Part shown: positions 7,293 through 16,495 of the stretch, piece after piece
Position numbering within the stretch: the first letter of the stretch is position 1
How the letters are laid out: each line of letters starts with the position of its first letter
Assembly (NCBI GenBank): GCA_000263395.1
Contig: AJXE01000011.1
Location: 1 to 64,000, forward strand
From: Stutzerimonas stutzeri TS44
Lineage (GTDB): Bacteria > Pseudomonadota > Gammaproteobacteria > Pseudomonadales > Pseudomonadaceae
Direction of reading: 5' to 3'
DNA length: 64,000 nt
Notes under the pieces: generated by a model
The model's database searches: none
Seen by the model: only the letters and a program-made list of their open reading frames with translations
Told to the model about the DNA's origin: nothing
Position numbers and translations under genes: made by a program

Positions 7293-8567
7293 TCAATCCC
7301 ACAGCACATGGATGTCGCGGGTACCACGCAACTGTCCACCGGAAATTCGGGGTGCTGGCATGGATGGATCCAGGCGCATGTTTGGAAACAGATCGAGCAT
7401 CGCGTTGATTGCGCAATTCAGCTCCACCTTGGCGACGAACTGCCCGATACACATATGCGGGCCGAAGCCGAAGCCGAATGACGGCTTAACTTTGCGGTCG
7501 ATGTCAAACTCGTCCGGGTTGTCGAAGACGTCCTCGTCGCGATTGCCGGATATGGTCATGCACTGAACCATCCCCCCTTTCGGCACGATGATTCCACCGA
7601 TTTCCACTTCCTTCGAGGTCTGGCGAACCTTGAAGGTCGAGATAGGCTCGTGGCGGATCCCCTCGTCGATGAGTTTACCGATGAGGCTGCGGTCGTTGCG
7701 TATCCGCTCCACTAGTTCGGGACGTTGCATCAGGTTGGTCATGATGCAGCTGAACGTGCGAGTGGTGGTTTCCCCGGCGGCCGGGGTCAACGAGCGGACG
7801 AATGTGGTGATCTCATGGTCGTCTAGTGAGCGGCCTTCGGCTTCGGCGTTGATCAGGCGACTGATCAGGTCTGTCTCTTGGGTGCCTTGGGCTCGCCGTG
7901 CAACGACGACCTCCTTGATTCCATCATAAAGGTGCTTGGCCGCCTGACCAGCCAGGGGGCCGTAGATCTTGGCTTTTTCCGGGTCGATCTGGTTGCCCGC
8001 CACCATGGCTAATGCCCAGGTAGCGTACGTCTTGTATTTTTCCGTGTCGCTGGTTGGAAAACCCATCAGGGCATACATCACGCGTATCGGGAAATCCAGT
8101 GCGAAGTCCATCAGGTTGGCTCGCTTATCCGCCACCATCGGTTGCAAATAGTCTTCGCGGATAACCCGGTCGATTTCCGGTCGCCACTTGTTGACCGTCT
8201 CAGGCATGAACACCGGTTGCAGCAGCGCCCGGGTCCGGCGGTGCTGCTCGCCGTCCATGGCAAGGATGATCAGACCGTCGAAGAACGCGCCTAGCCCTTC
8301 GGCGATGAAACCATTGGTGTAGGTTTCGGCGTCGCGCATGATGGCCATGATGTCCTTGTGCTTGAACACTGTCACCGTCGCCTTGGCCGCTTTGGCGCCA
8401 GCGTTTGTCGGCACCTTCAAATAGGTATCGACGAAATCGCCCTTCATCACCGGTTCGTTATGGCGGTACTGGCGGCACAGTGCGTGGATGTCTACATCGG
8501 TGCCGAGGTAAGTGTCGCTTACGGCGTGATAGGCCGCGACGATGTCAAGTTGCTCAAACTGGCTCAT
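7293..8567 (-). CDS. Cytochrome P450 monooxygenase
   Basis: A soluble bacterial class I P450 of 424 aa from the start MSQFEQL (8565-8567); an ATG 14 codons upstream is possible. Landmarks are the I-helix oxygen-binding motif TPAAGETTTR, the K-helix ExxR (DEGIRHEP), and the heme loop FGFGFGPHMCIG with the axial Cys at about residue 373. It should hydroxylate or epoxidise a small hydrophobic substrate using electrons from the ferredoxin encoded downstream. The family and substrate cannot be fixed from sequence alone. The nearby TetR and catabolic enzymes suggest an inducible catabolic role. Confidence 0.93.
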   Translation of the reverse strand: MSQFEQLDIVAAYHAVSDTYLGTDVDIHALCRQYRHNEPVMKGDFVDTYLKVPTNAGAKAAKATVTVFKHKDIMAIMRDAETYTNGFIAEGLGAFFDGLIILAMDGEQHRRTRALLQPVFMPETVNKWRPEIDRVIREDYLQPMVADKRANLMDFALDFPIRVMYALMGFPTSDTEKYKTYATWALAMVAGNQIDPEKAKIYGPLAGQAAKHLYDGIKEVVVARRAQGTQETDLISRLINAEAEGRSLDDHEITTFVRSLTPAAGETTTRTFSCIMTNLMQRPELVERIRNDRSLIGKLIDEGIRHEPISTFKVRQTSKEVEIGGIIVPKGGMVQCMTISGNRDEDVFDNPDEFDIDRKVKPSFGFGFGPHMCIGQFVAKVELNCAINAMLDLFPNMRLDPSMPAPRISGGQLRGTRDIHVLWD

Positions 8568-9165
8568 TGGTTTCGATTCCCGATTTGGTTTTGTTGTAGT
8601 TGTTCTCATGCCTCGAACAAGCGGCTAGGGCAGGTGCCCGGCATCCAGGCGAGTTGGAGCCGTGTGTCAATTGTTTCCCGAACGGCGATAACCGAGTCTT
8701 TCGCGTGTCCGCTTCGGGCTTCTGTTCAACAGCAGGTTTACCCTAACAGCCACGGCGATTCCTCGGGCGAGAAGCCGTTTACACGGAGTAAAGTCGTGGT
8801 GCCAGAACGCCTTAGGCCAAGGGTGCGAATTCTCCTTTGTTCGCCCTAGCGTGGTGTTGCGACTTATCGATCCAGAAATGGAGACGTCGTTGGGCACGGA
8901 GGCTTGGTTTCTCGAGATATTCGAGCTAGCAGCGCTTAAGGCCGGTGCGCCAAGACTCAGAACATGAAAGGTTCCCTACACCCCGTTTGACTTCGAGTTA
9001 AACGAAAATCCATGTGTAAATGGCAATACGGCAGCAGCGTGGCATGGTGCTCACTAAGCTTCTGGATGAACCTCATTCACTCATGCTCGTGGCCGTTGCG
9101 CGAAACATGATGTGTTCGCCAGGAAGCCGCCTTGATGCGAAGGCCCATTTAGTTGGAGCACAGGC
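8568..9165. other. Divergent intergenic region, no gene seen
   Basis: About 600 bp between the P450 gene (minus) and the SDR pseudogene (plus). Open frames here are short, overlap each other and lack ribosome-binding sites. It must contain the promoters of both transcripts, but I cannot place them with confidence. Confidence 0.5.
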
Positions 9166-9922
9166 ATGCAATTGAATAACAAGCGCATCATCGTTACAGG
9201 TGGCGCACGAGGAATCGGCGCCGCAGTAGTCACAACTTTTGTAAACGAAGGCGCCCATGTGGCGAGTCTCGACTTAAGCGAAAGCGCCCCGCGAGAGGCA
9301 ATCGAAGGCAATGGCTGGGCTCGTTCGCATATCTGCGATGTCTCGGATTTGGAATCGGTAAAAAGGGCTTTTGCTTGGGCTTCCGCGCAGTTGGGCGGAC
9401 TGGACGTATTGGTCAACGCTGCCGGTATAGCGCCTAACGCCACCGCTGATCAAATCACGTTGAATGAATGGGAGAGAGTGTTTGCGGTGAACGCCCGCGG
9501 GACTTTTCTGACCAATCGCGCGGCGTTCGAGGATATGCGACAAAGTGGCGGGCGGATCATCAATTTCGCCTCTGCCGCCGGCGTGGGCGGGCAACCAGGA
9601 AAGGCGCATTACGCTGCAAGCAAGGGCGCGGTATTGGCATGGACACGCACTGTCGCGCGCGAGTGGGGTCCGTACGGCATTACCGTTAACGCCATCGCGC
9701 CGGCGATATGGACGCCGATGTACGACGCCACTCGTGCCAGCATGAGTGATACACAGCTCGAACAGCACGATATTCATGGCCAGTCTGATCTCGCTGGGAG
9801 GTCGGCTTGGAGATGCCGCGCAAGACTTGGCACCCATTCTGGTTTTTCTTGCCGGCGAAGGCTCGCGCTTCGTAACAGGCCAGACTCTAATGATCGACGG
9901 CGGAATGTTGATGCTGAGCTAA
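9166..9922 (+). pseudogene. Short-chain dehydrogenase/reductase, frameshifted near the C-terminus
   Basis: A classical SDR of about 250 aa. The cofactor motif is TGGARGIG (11-18) and the structural motif VNAAG (83-87). Catalytic Ser136, Tyr149 and Lys153 lie in FASAAGVGGQ and HYAASKGA. RBS GGAGCACAGGC precedes ATG at 9166. After DIH (about 9779) an extra G shifts the frame. One frame over, the true C-terminus is intact: LGGRLGDAAQDLAPILVFLA, then GEGSRFVTGQTLMIDGG, ending at TAA 9920-9922. As written, translation would add an unrelated tail. The lesion removes the C-terminal strand that completes the Rossmann fold. Confidence 0.85.
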
Positions 9923-10003
9923 GTCAGCGACCGGAGCACCAGTTGCCACGGAGCGGCTTTGACATTGAGGGGCATCCGCCCCGCCTTACCGCAGGTAACT
10001 ACA

Positions 10004-10360
10004 ATGAAAAAGAATATGTTGATCTTTTACGGCTTGGCTATCTGTCTGCCTGCAACGGCAATGGCTGACGGGCTCGATCTGGACAAGCAGCTGAGCGGTC
10101 TCGACATCGAGACTGAGGTGGTCGGTTCCAGCGGAGGAGGGAGTGCTGGCACGGCCACTTCCAGCACAACGCAGATGCTGAAAGTCACTAACAATGCCGA
10201 GGTCAGCGTTACGTGCAAATTGCAGCCAGGACCGGCTGAAGCTCAAAGCGATGCACCGCCACCCGCTACCATAGAGCCGGGCGAACAGACCAGCCTTGCC
10301 GTGCCGGGTAAATACACCGGTGCACCACTGCAAGCCAAGTTGGTCTGTGAGCCTCAATAA
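10004..10360 (+). CDS. Small periplasmic protein (family often labelled 3-phosphoglycerate kinase in pseudomonads)
   Basis: A 118-aa protein starting at MKKNMLIFYG, with a signal peptide cleaved about residue 20-22 (ATAMA-DG). The mature part has LDLDKQLSGLDIE, MLKVTNNAEVSVTCKLQPGP and a C-terminal AKLVCEP, with two Cys that could pair. This layout resembles a small exported Pseudomonas family often given the kinase name by mistake. It has no kinase motifs. A Ser/Gly/Thr-rich linker (VGSSGGGSAGTATSSTT) is unusual. The function is unknown. Confidence 0.7.
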   Translation: MKKNMLIFYGLAICLPATAMADGLDLDKQLSGLDIETEVVGSSGGGSAGTATSSTTQMLKVTNNAEVSVTCKLQPGPAEAQSDAPPPATIEPGEQTSLAVPGKYTGAPLQAKLVCEPQ

Positions 10361-10380
10361 ATTTTGCAGTGATAAAGAAA

Positions 10381-10402
10381 TCGCCGGGCATATGCTCGGC
10401 GA
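10381..10402. terminator. Bidirectional terminator between convergent genes
   Basis: A near-perfect palindrome with arms TCGCCGGGCAT / ATGCTCGGCGA (one G-U pair), flanked by AAAGAAA on the left and CTTTG on the right. It lies 21 bp after the stop of the plus-strand small periplasmic gene and about 70 bp after the stop of the minus-strand DUF1993 gene. Read on the minus strand it is followed by TTTCTTT. Confidence 0.6.
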
Positions 10403-10472
10403 CTTTGTTCTTGCGGCACCCCCGTGCGGACGCGCTCTTTATAAGCACATCCCGGCATGCAGCACTATCGCG

Positions 10473-10982
10473 TTACTTCAGGCCGCCGAGGAAATCCATC
10501 TTGCCTAGCGGTACGCCGCGGTGCCGCAGAATGTCGTAGGCGGTGACGACGTGGAAGAAGAAGTTCGGCAACGAAAATATCTGCAGGCTGCCCTGGCCAG
10601 TGAACGGAAGGTCGGCTCGCGGTGTGGCCAGCACTATTTCGCGGTCTTCGCTGCCGTTGAGCTCTTCGGGGCGAACACTTTCCAGAAGGGAGACGGTTTT
10701 GCTAATCCGCGAGCGTAGTTCGGCGATACTGCGATCCTCGTCTTTTTGGAGTTCGGCAGGCTTGCCCGTGATACCGGCGATAAACAGCAGTGGATGCAAA
10801 CAGGCCATCTGAACCTGCTGGCTGAGGGTGAACATGTCATCGGCCAGTCGGGCTTCAAGCAGGTCTTTCGGATCGGCTCCCGTTTCGTCCACGTGGGCCT
10901 GCGCCTTGGCGAGGATGTTTGAGAGATTGTTCAGCAGGCGGGTGAAATAAAATACAGATGACTGGTGCATGGTGAGTGCCAA
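10473..10982 (-). CDS. DUF1993 family protein
   Basis: A 169-aa all-helical soluble protein recognised as DUF1993, a DinB-like four-helix-bundle family with no established function. Landmarks are the N-terminal VFYFTRLLNNLSNILAKAQ, LEARLADDMFTLSQQVQMA in the middle and the C-terminal LPNFFFHVVTAYDILRH. It has no signal peptide. It shares orientation with the DUF1329 gene upstream (73 bp gap) and may be cotranscribed with it. Some DinB-fold proteins bind metal through His residues. His positions are present here but I cannot assign a site. Confidence 0.8.
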   Translation of the reverse strand: MALTMHQSSVFYFTRLLNNLSNILAKAQAHVDETGADPKDLLEARLADDMFTLSQQVQMACLHPLLFIAGITGKPAELQKDEDRSIAELRSRISKTVSLLESVRPEELNGSEDREIVLATPRADLPFTGQGSLQIFSLPNFFFHVVTAYDILRHRGVPLGKMDFLGGLK

Positions 10983-11054
10983 TGTCGTTCTCCTGGTGAG
11001 GGTTTGTTAGAAAGGGACCGGCGTGGCTACAGGTGTCCGCCGGCCATCCGGGCG

Positions 11055-12422
11055 TCAGCGTTGGGTTATGCGGCTGACAATGGCCTCGGCGTTCATCTGC
11101 CGCTCAGGTAGCGCTTCCTTGGGAATCTTGAAGCCGCCCTTCAACCCGTCGTTGATTACGCCGTACATGCCCTTGTTGAAGTCGTAGATGACGTTCTTCA
11201 CCGCGTATGGAATCTGCTTGTCGTACAGTTGAACGCCACTCAGGAACATCGAACGGTAGAGGTTGCCTTCCTGGTCCCAAGCGTCGTACAGGCCGGCGCC
11301 AAAGGTGTCCTCGTCCAGATAGTAGTGCCGCTTGCTGTAGACGTGGCGCATCCCGGGCTTGAGCGTAGCTTCCACCACATAGACGCGATGCAGCTCCCAG
11401 CGCTCGTATTTCGGGTTTGCGTGGTTGTCGCTAAACTGGTCCATCTGATCGGCTTCGAAGTTGAACTTATAGGCGTTGTAGGGGATATACATCTCCTTCT
11501 TGCCAACGAGCTTGAAGTCGAAACGGTCTTGCATTCCGGCGAACATCTGCAGTTCGTCGAACAGGGTGACCCCACCTTGGCTCGCTACTGGTGTGTCATA
11601 GGCAAATTCCGGCGCGAGCTTCACGCGGCGTTGGCCTGGCGTGTAGCTCCAAGCGCGGCGCGGCTTTTTGGTCGGATCGAGATAGTCGTTGATACCTACC
11701 ACCTCACCGGCTCGGCGCGCAGGTTGCTTGTTCAACGAGAACACCCGTGCGTACATCTCGGGATCGCGGTCATCGCGATCTGTCTGGTAGTAGGGGAACT
11801 CTTCAAAGGTCGCTTGTTCCGCCGCCTTGGTGATGGTGCCGTTGCTGTCGATGACCCAGCTGTTGGAGGACGTAGTGGTGGTGGCTGTCGGCCCATTCTT
11901 GTAGCGCAGCAGCTGGTTCCACATCACTTCATTGCCGGTTTTCGGAATCGGGAACGGAAGGCCCCCACGGCACTCCGGCTCGATGGACAGCCCGTCGTTG
12001 TACGTGTTGCAGGCGGTGGCATTGCGCACCGTTGCTTCCATCACCTTTTCAGGATACGCGGCGGTGCGATGGCTCGGATACACATCCATGTACCAAGTTT
12101 CGGGGTTCTTCTTGAGCAAGTGCTTCTGACCGTCGCTGAGCTTGTCCGCATACTGATCGGCGTTGGACGCATCGATACGGAACAGCGGCTTTTCGTCCTT
12201 GAACGGATCGGCCCAGAAGCCGCTGTCAGGCTTGAAGTCGGCGGGGGCAGTGGTGAGTCCCCCTTCATAGGCTGGAATCGTACCTTCGGCATTACCGGCC
12301 TTGATCGCGCCAAAAGGGGTGAGTTCGTTGCCCAGTTGCTTGGCTTCTTCAGGGCTGACAGCTGCGACAGACAAAGTCGCGATACCGCTGAGGGCGGCAA
12401 AAAGAGCGAGCTGGAATTTCAT
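11055..12422 (-). CDS. DUF1329 exported protein (solitary copy)
   Basis: A 455-aa protein with a signal peptide (MKFQLALFAALSGIATLSVA-AV). Family landmarks are GGLPFPIPKTGNEVMWNQLL, KPRRAWSYTPGQRRVKLAPE, RFDFKLVGKKEMYIPYNAYK, ERWELHRVYVVEATLKPG and the conserved end ITQR. DUF1329 proteins are periplasmic or outer-membrane-associated and are predicted to have a LolA/LolB-like half-barrel (recollection, not computed). This copy lacks an adjacent DUF1302 partner, unlike the three other copies in the window. It could serve one of the DUF1302 proteins in trans. Confidence 0.9.
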   Translation of the reverse strand: MKFQLALFAALSGIATLSVAAVSPEEAKQLGNELTPFGAIKAGNAEGTIPAYEGGLTTAPADFKPDSGFWADPFKDEKPLFRIDASNADQYADKLSDGQKHLLKKNPETWYMDVYPSHRTAAYPEKVMEATVRNATACNTYNDGLSIEPECRGGLPFPIPKTGNEVMWNQLLRYKNGPTATTTTSSNSWVIDSNGTITKAAEQATFEEFPYYQTDRDDRDPEMYARVFSLNKQPARRAGEVVGINDYLDPTKKPRRAWSYTPGQRRVKLAPEFAYDTPVASQGGVTLFDELQMFAGMQDRFDFKLVGKKEMYIPYNAYKFNFEADQMDQFSDNHANPKYERWELHRVYVVEATLKPGMRHVYSKRHYYLDEDTFGAGLYDAWDQEGNLYRSMFLSGVQLYDKQIPYAVKNVIYDFNKGMYGVINDGLKGGFKIPKEALPERQMNAEAIVSRITQR

Positions 12423-12751
12423 CGGGGGGTCAGTCTCCGTTTTTGGATTTATTAATGGAGCTTCTTCGAGTAGGAGTGATGTCGTACATCAGGATCTACC
12501 CTAGCCGTTAACATTTGCTGCGGCTTGCGTACCGTTTTATCTCGGGTCAAACGAAACAGCGCCGAGCCGCTGGCGAATATATGGTGGGGTTGTAGGCTGA
12601 GATAAGCAGCCCATGACGGCAGGTTCCGATCAATCAATACATTAGTAGGCACCAGACATAACCCTTGATTAACGACCGACAATCAGGTACTGATGCCGAT
12701 TCGACTCGCCATGTGAGCGAATCCCCCGTAACCAGGAGCGACTGGTGGTTC
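12423..12751. other. Intergenic region upstream of the solitary DUF1329 gene
   Basis: No gene is recognised. It should contain the promoter of the minus-strand DUF1329 gene. A weak plus-strand promoter candidate (TTGATT at about 12664, 17-nt spacer, TACTGA) precedes the terminator at 12752-12784 and could drive a short RNA. Confidence 0.35.
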
Positions 12752-12784
12752 GCTGCTCTACCTTTGGGTGAGCAGCTTTTTTTT
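12752..12784 (+). terminator. Rho-independent terminator on the plus strand, possible sRNA end
   Basis: Stem GCTGCTC / GAGCAGC (7 bp) with an 11-nt loop, followed by eight T. No plus-strand protein gene precedes it. It therefore ends either read-through transcription or an unannotated RNA of roughly 80-90 nt starting near 12695. Confidence 0.65.
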
Positions 12785-12837
12785 GTCCGCGCGTCGGACG
12801 ACCTCGCAGGCTTTCCGGCGCAGTGCTCGCGGGGCGC

Positions 12838-13212
12838 TCAATCGCGGTGCCCGGCCAGGGTGATCGACACCGATTCGGCGAAGCGAAGGGCGTGCGGCTT
12901 GTCGATTTCCACTTCAGCATAGCGTACGGCCTGCGGCGCCATCGCCAGATCCAGCACCTCCTGGGTCAGCCGCTCCAGCAGGGCGAAGCGGTTTTCCTCG
13001 ATATGCCGGATAATCGCCTTGGTGATGGTTCGGTAGTTGAGAGCCTGTTCAATGTCGTTATCGCGCACGGCATCGGCGGCCGGGTACAGGATGGTCAGGT
13101 TGATCAGCACGTCCTGCTTGTTACGGATTTCATCTTCCTTGATGCCGATATAGGTACGCAGGCGCAAATTCTTGACACGAATCTGCGCCAATCCCGGTTC
13201 CAGTCTCGGCAT
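12838..13212 (-). CDS. folX: Dihydroneopterin triphosphate 2'-epimerase
   Basis: A 124-aa tunnelling-fold enzyme that epimerises dihydroneopterin triphosphate to the monapterin form used for tetrahydromonapterin synthesis. Landmarks are [19 protein letters not shown] near the N-terminus, NYRTITKAI and the C-terminal [18 protein letters not shown]. The start [13 protein letters not shown] (13210-13212) fits the family and lies one base after the folE stop, so the two genes are coupled. In pseudomonads this supports pterin cofactor supply for phenylalanine hydroxylase. FolM, often the third partner, is not next to it. Confidence 0.93.
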   Translation of the reverse strand: MPRLEPGLAQIRVKNLRLRTYIGIKEDEIRNKQDVLINLTILYPAADAVRDNDIEQALNYRTITKAIIRHIEENRFALLERLTQEVLDLAMAPQAVRYAEVEIDKPHALRFAESVSITLAGHRD

Positions 13213-13213
13213 G

Positions 13214-13771
13214 TTAGCGGCCTCGAATGAGCTGCAGAAATTCCTGGCGAGTGTTGTACGAATCTCGGAACTCACCTAGCATCACCGAAGTTGTCATGAC
13301 TGAATTTTGCTTCTCGCAGCCCCGCATCATCATGCACATATGCTGCGCTTCGATGACCACGGCGACGCCAGCAGCGTTGGTCACCTGCATGATCGCGTCG
13401 GCGATCTGCTTGGTCATGTTTTCCTGAATCTGTAGACGCCGGGCGAACATATCTACGATTCGCGCCACCTTGGACAGCCCGAGGACTTTGCCGGTAGGGA
13501 TGTAGGCTACGTGGGCTTTGCCGATGAAAGGAAGCATGTGGTGTTCGCACATTGAATAGAGCTCGATATCACGGACGATGACCATTTCATCATTGTCCGA
13601 CTCGAAAAGTGCACCGTTGACGACTTGCTCAACGGTCTGGCCATAACCCTGGCAGAGGTACTGCATGGCTTTTGCGGCCCGCTTGGGTGTGTCCACCAGA
13701 CCTTCGCGTCCCGGGTTTTCACCGACACCTTCAAGAATTCCGCGATAGTGCTGAATCATATCTTCGTTCAT
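13214..13771 (-). CDS. folE: GTP cyclohydrolase I
   Basis: A 185-aa enzyme converting GTP to 7,8-dihydroneopterin triphosphate, the first step of folate and pterin synthesis. Zinc ligands are visible in [10 protein letters not shown] (Cys and His) and in [11 protein letters not shown] (second Cys). [20 protein letters not shown] and the C-terminal [14 protein letters not shown] are also typical. The chosen ATG at 13769-13771 follows AAGGAAGCAGTT. The longer open frame upstream is not family-like. It is coupled to folX. Confidence 0.95.
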   Translation of the reverse strand: MNEDMIQHYRGILEGVGENPGREGLVDTPKRAAKAMQYLCQGYGQTVEQVVNGALFESDNDEMVIVRDIELYSMCEHHMLPFIGKAHVAYIPTGKVLGLSKVARIVDMFARRLQIQENMTKQIADAIMQVTNAAGVAVVIEAQHMCMMMRGCEKQNSVMTTSVMLGEFRDSYNTRQEFLQLIRGR

Positions 13772-13863
13772 AACTGCTTCCTTAACGTTCGCTTCGATTG
13801 TGCGGAGGCTGTTGGCATTGAGGTAAAGCGCCGTTGTATTTGAAGCGGCTGCGCCATGGCCGC

Positions 13864-14547
13864 TCAGGCTGATCGAGCCAGCGGTAAAGATCGTTCCGCG
13901 CTGGGCCCCGCCAGTCCACCAACCGCCATCTGCGTCACTACGGCTATAAAACCTTCGACTGCAGAGACATCGTCCGGTGACCACCAGGTGGGTGCATCCT
14001 CGAGGATCGACATCAGGCTGCGCGCGACAGCGCTCCTTTGTTCGGCTGCGACCGGTGAGGGTATCTGCCGAAGAATTTTTTCCAAGTGATCGACGTGAGC
14101 CTGTCGAGTTGCCTCGATTGAAGCGCGTTGCTCGGCGCTCAGGCAGCGGGACTCCCGGCGAGCCAGCACCAACCGATGTTGATGCATCAGGTTGTATCGA
14201 ATGTGCTGGTCGATGTAGCTGCGCAGGCGGGTCAGCCCGTCCGCCTGACAGGGATCATCGGCCTCCAGTAGATCCAGAAGGTCCGTTTCGTGCTCCTCGA
14301 TCAGCTCGAAAAGCAGGAGTTGCTTGCTCTCCATATGGTTGTACAACGAGCCGGCTTGCATGCCGAGCGCCATGGCCAACTGGCGCAGGCTGACCGCCTG
14401 AAAGCCATGCTCGACGAATAGTGTCAGCGCCACTATTCGTAGTTGCTCATGCACTGGCGGTGTGTCAGCCCGCACCGGCCGACTGGCGTCGCCGTGGGCG
14501 AGGTCAATCAGCGGTAGCGGTCTGCCCCGTTGGTAGCTTGCGCGCAT
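13864..14547 (-). CDS. TetR/AcrR-family regulator next to the thiolase gene
   Basis: A 227-aa regulator starting at [13 protein letters not shown]. The helix-turn-helix is at about 35-75: [20 protein letters not shown] and [20 protein letters not shown]. The C-terminal domain is the helical TetR_C type used by repressors of fatty-acyl or acyl-CoA metabolism ([32 protein letters not shown]). The gene follows the acetyl-CoA acetyltransferase with a 14-bp gap on the same strand. It is therefore likely cotranscribed with it and may control this block through an acyl-CoA-type ligand (inference). Confidence 0.88.
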   Translation of the reverse strand: MRASYQRGRPLPLIDLAHGDASRPVRADTPPVHEQLRIVALTLFVEHGFQAVSLRQLAMALGMQAGSLYNHMESKQLLLFELIEEHETDLLDLLEADDPCQADGLTRLRSYIDQHIRYNLMHQHRLVLARRESRCLSAEQRASIEATRQAHVDHLEKILRQIPSPVAAEQRSAVARSLMSILEDAPTWWSPDDVSAVEGFIAVVTQMAVGGLAGPSAERSLPLARSA

Positions 14548-14561
14548 GGAGCGGTTCACGG

Positions 14562-15743
14562 TCAGTCGCGCTGCAATGTCAGTGCGACGCCCTGGCCGCC
14601 GCCGATGCAAAGCGTGGCCAGACCTTTCTTGGCGTCACGGCCCATCATCTCGTGCAGCAGGGTAACCAGCACACGACAACCGGATGCGCCGATAGGGTGA
14701 CCTAGAGCGATGGCGCCGCCGTTGACGTTGACCTTGTCGCTGTCCCAGCCCAGCTCTTTGCCGACCGACAGTGCCTGTGCGGCAAAGGCTTCGTTTGCTT
14801 CGATGAGCTCGACTTCTTCGAGTGTCCAGCCGGACTTGTCCAGGCACTTGCGAGTCGCACTGACCGGTCCAATCCCCATGATCGCCGGATCTACGCCAGA
14901 GCTGGCGTAACCCTTGATGGTGGCCAGAATCGGTAGGCCAAGCGCTTTGGCCTTGGACGCGCTCATCAACAGCACCGCTGCCGCACCATCGTTAAGCGTC
15001 GAGGCGTTGCCGGCGGTGACGCTGCCGTTCTTATCGAAGGCTGGTTTGAGTGTGGCCAGAGACTGGGCGGTAGTGTCTGTCCGGGGCTGCTCATCAGTAT
15101 CGAATAGCAGGGGATCGCCTTTGCGCTGCGGGATGGATATGGGTGTGATTTCCGCCTTGAAGCGACCGTCCGCTATAGCGGACGCCGCGCGCTGTTGGGA
15201 TTGCACAGCGAAGGCGTCCTGTTCTTCGCGGGTTACTTTGTAGCAGGCCACGAGGTTTTCTGCGGTGATGCCCATGTGATAGTTATGAAAAGCGTCAAGC
15301 AACCCGTCCTGCAGCAGCGAGTCGGCCAGTTGAGCATGGCCCATACGTAGGCCGGTTCGCGCCTTTGGTAACACATAAGGGGCGAGGCTCATGTTTTCCA
15401 TGCCGCCCGCGATGACGATTTCGGCATCACCGCAGCGTATCGCCTGGGCCGCAAGGTGAACGCTTTTCAGCCCGGAACCACAAAGCTTATTTACGGTCAA
15501 TGCTGGTACGCTGTAGGGAAGTCCGGCGCTGATAGCGGCCTGCCGAGCGGGGTTTTGGCCGCAGCCGGCGGTAAGCACTTGACCCATGATCACTTCATCA
15601 ATGGTATTCGGATCAATACCGGTTGTTTTCAACAGGCTACGGATGACTGTGCTGCCCAGATCGACTGCGCAGATATTGGCTAGCGCGCCCTGAAAAGCAC
15701 CGATTGCTGTACGAGTGGCCGCAACAATTACGACTTCTTGCAT
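14562..15743 (-). CDS. Acetyl-CoA C-acetyltransferase (thiolase)
   Basis: A 393-aa degradative or biosynthetic thiolase that interconverts acetoacetyl-CoA and two acetyl-CoA. Catalytic residues are Cys88 ([12 protein letters not shown]), His349 ([11 protein letters not shown]) and Cys379 (LCIGGGQGV). The length is standard. In this block it completes leucine/acetoacetate use: HMG-CoA lyase makes acetoacetate, the CoA-transferase activates it, and this enzyme cleaves the product. The start at 15741-15743 is preceded by a GGAGAA-type site. The symbol atoB or phaA would be possible, but the sequence does not decide between them. Confidence 0.95.
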   Translation of the reverse strand: MQEVVIVAATRTAIGAFQGALANICAVDLGSTVIRSLLKTTGIDPNTIDEVIMGQVLTAGCGQNPARQAAISAGLPYSVPALTVNKLCGSGLKSVHLAAQAIRCGDAEIVIAGGMENMSLAPYVLPKARTGLRMGHAQLADSLLQDGLLDAFHNYHMGITAENLVACYKVTREEQDAFAVQSQQRAASAIADGRFKAEITPISIPQRKGDPLLFDTDEQPRTDTTAQSLATLKPAFDKNGSVTAGNASTLNDGAAAVLLMSASKAKALGLPILATIKGYASSGVDPAIMGIGPVSATRKCLDKSGWTLEEVELIEANEAFAAQALSVGKELGWDSDKVNVNGGAIALGHPIGASGCRVLVTLLHEMMGRDAKKGLATLCIGGGQGVALTLQRD

Positions 15744-15858
15744 TTCTATTCTCCTGGGACTTCCCGTCGGCCGCTTTCGATTGGCTGACCTTTAGAGTGC
15801 ACATTAAAAAGACACGCCCGCCGGCGAGTTTTGTAGAAACGGCGAGCGCCAAAGACCA

Positions 15859-16491
15859 TCAGGTTGCGAGGATTTGACAGCCGGTCGCCTCTTGCAGCTC
15901 CTCGAAGCTGACGCCTTCGGCCAGCTCCACCAGCTTCAGGCCCTGCTCGGTGACGTCCAGTACGCCGAGGTCGGTGATGATCCGGTCGACCACGCCGAGA
16001 CCGGTCAGCGGCAGGTCGCAGGCCGGCAGGATCTTGTGCGCGCCGCCCTTGGCGGTGTGCTCCATCAGCACCACGACGCGCTTGACGCCGGCCACCAGGT
16101 CCATCGCGCCGCCCATGCCCTTGACCATCTTGCCGGGGATCATCCAGTTGGCCAGGTCGCCTTTTTCCGACACCTGCATGGCGCCGAGGATGGCCAGGTT
16201 GATATGGCCGCCGCGGATCATGGCGAAGCTCTGCGCGTTGTCGAAGAAGCTCGAGCCGGGCAGGGCGGTGACGGTCTGCTTGCCGGCGTTGATCAGATCG
16301 GGGTCGATCTCTTCTTCGGTGGGGAAGGGGCCGATGCCGAGCAGGCCGTTCTCGCTCTGCAGCCAGACGTCCATGCCTTCCGGGATGTAGTTGGCGACCA
16401 GGGTCGGCAGGCCGATACCGAGGTTGACGTAGAAGCCGTCCTGCAGCTCCTGGGCGGCGCGTTGCGCCATCTGTTCACGTGTCCAGGCCAT
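15859..16491 (-). CDS. scoB: 3-oxoacid CoA-transferase, subunit B
   Basis: A 210-aa beta subunit of succinyl-CoA:acetoacetate CoA-transferase. The CoA-accepting glutamate is Glu47 in LQSENGLLG. Other landmarks are [12 protein letters not shown] and [20 protein letters not shown]. It pairs with the A subunit four bases upstream to form the transferase that makes acetoacetyl-CoA from the acetoacetate released by HMG-CoA lyase. The assignment to acetoacetate rather than 3-oxoadipate rests on the leucine-pathway context. Confidence 0.92.
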   Translation of the reverse strand: MAWTREQMAQRAAQELQDGFYVNLGIGLPTLVANYIPEGMDVWLQSENGLLGIGPFPTEEEIDPDLINAGKQTVTALPGSSFFDNAQSFAMIRGGHINLAILGAMQVSEKGDLANWMIPGKMVKGMGGAMDLVAGVKRVVVLMEHTAKGGAHKILPACDLPLTGLGVVDRIITDLGVLDVTEQGLKLVELAEGVSFEELQEATGCQILAT

Positions 16492-16495
16492 GGTC

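Noticed and set aside
11229-12455. 408-codon plus-strand frame across the solitary DUF1329 gene
   Set aside because: Antisense shadow of a gene with a signal peptide and all family blocks on the minus strand.
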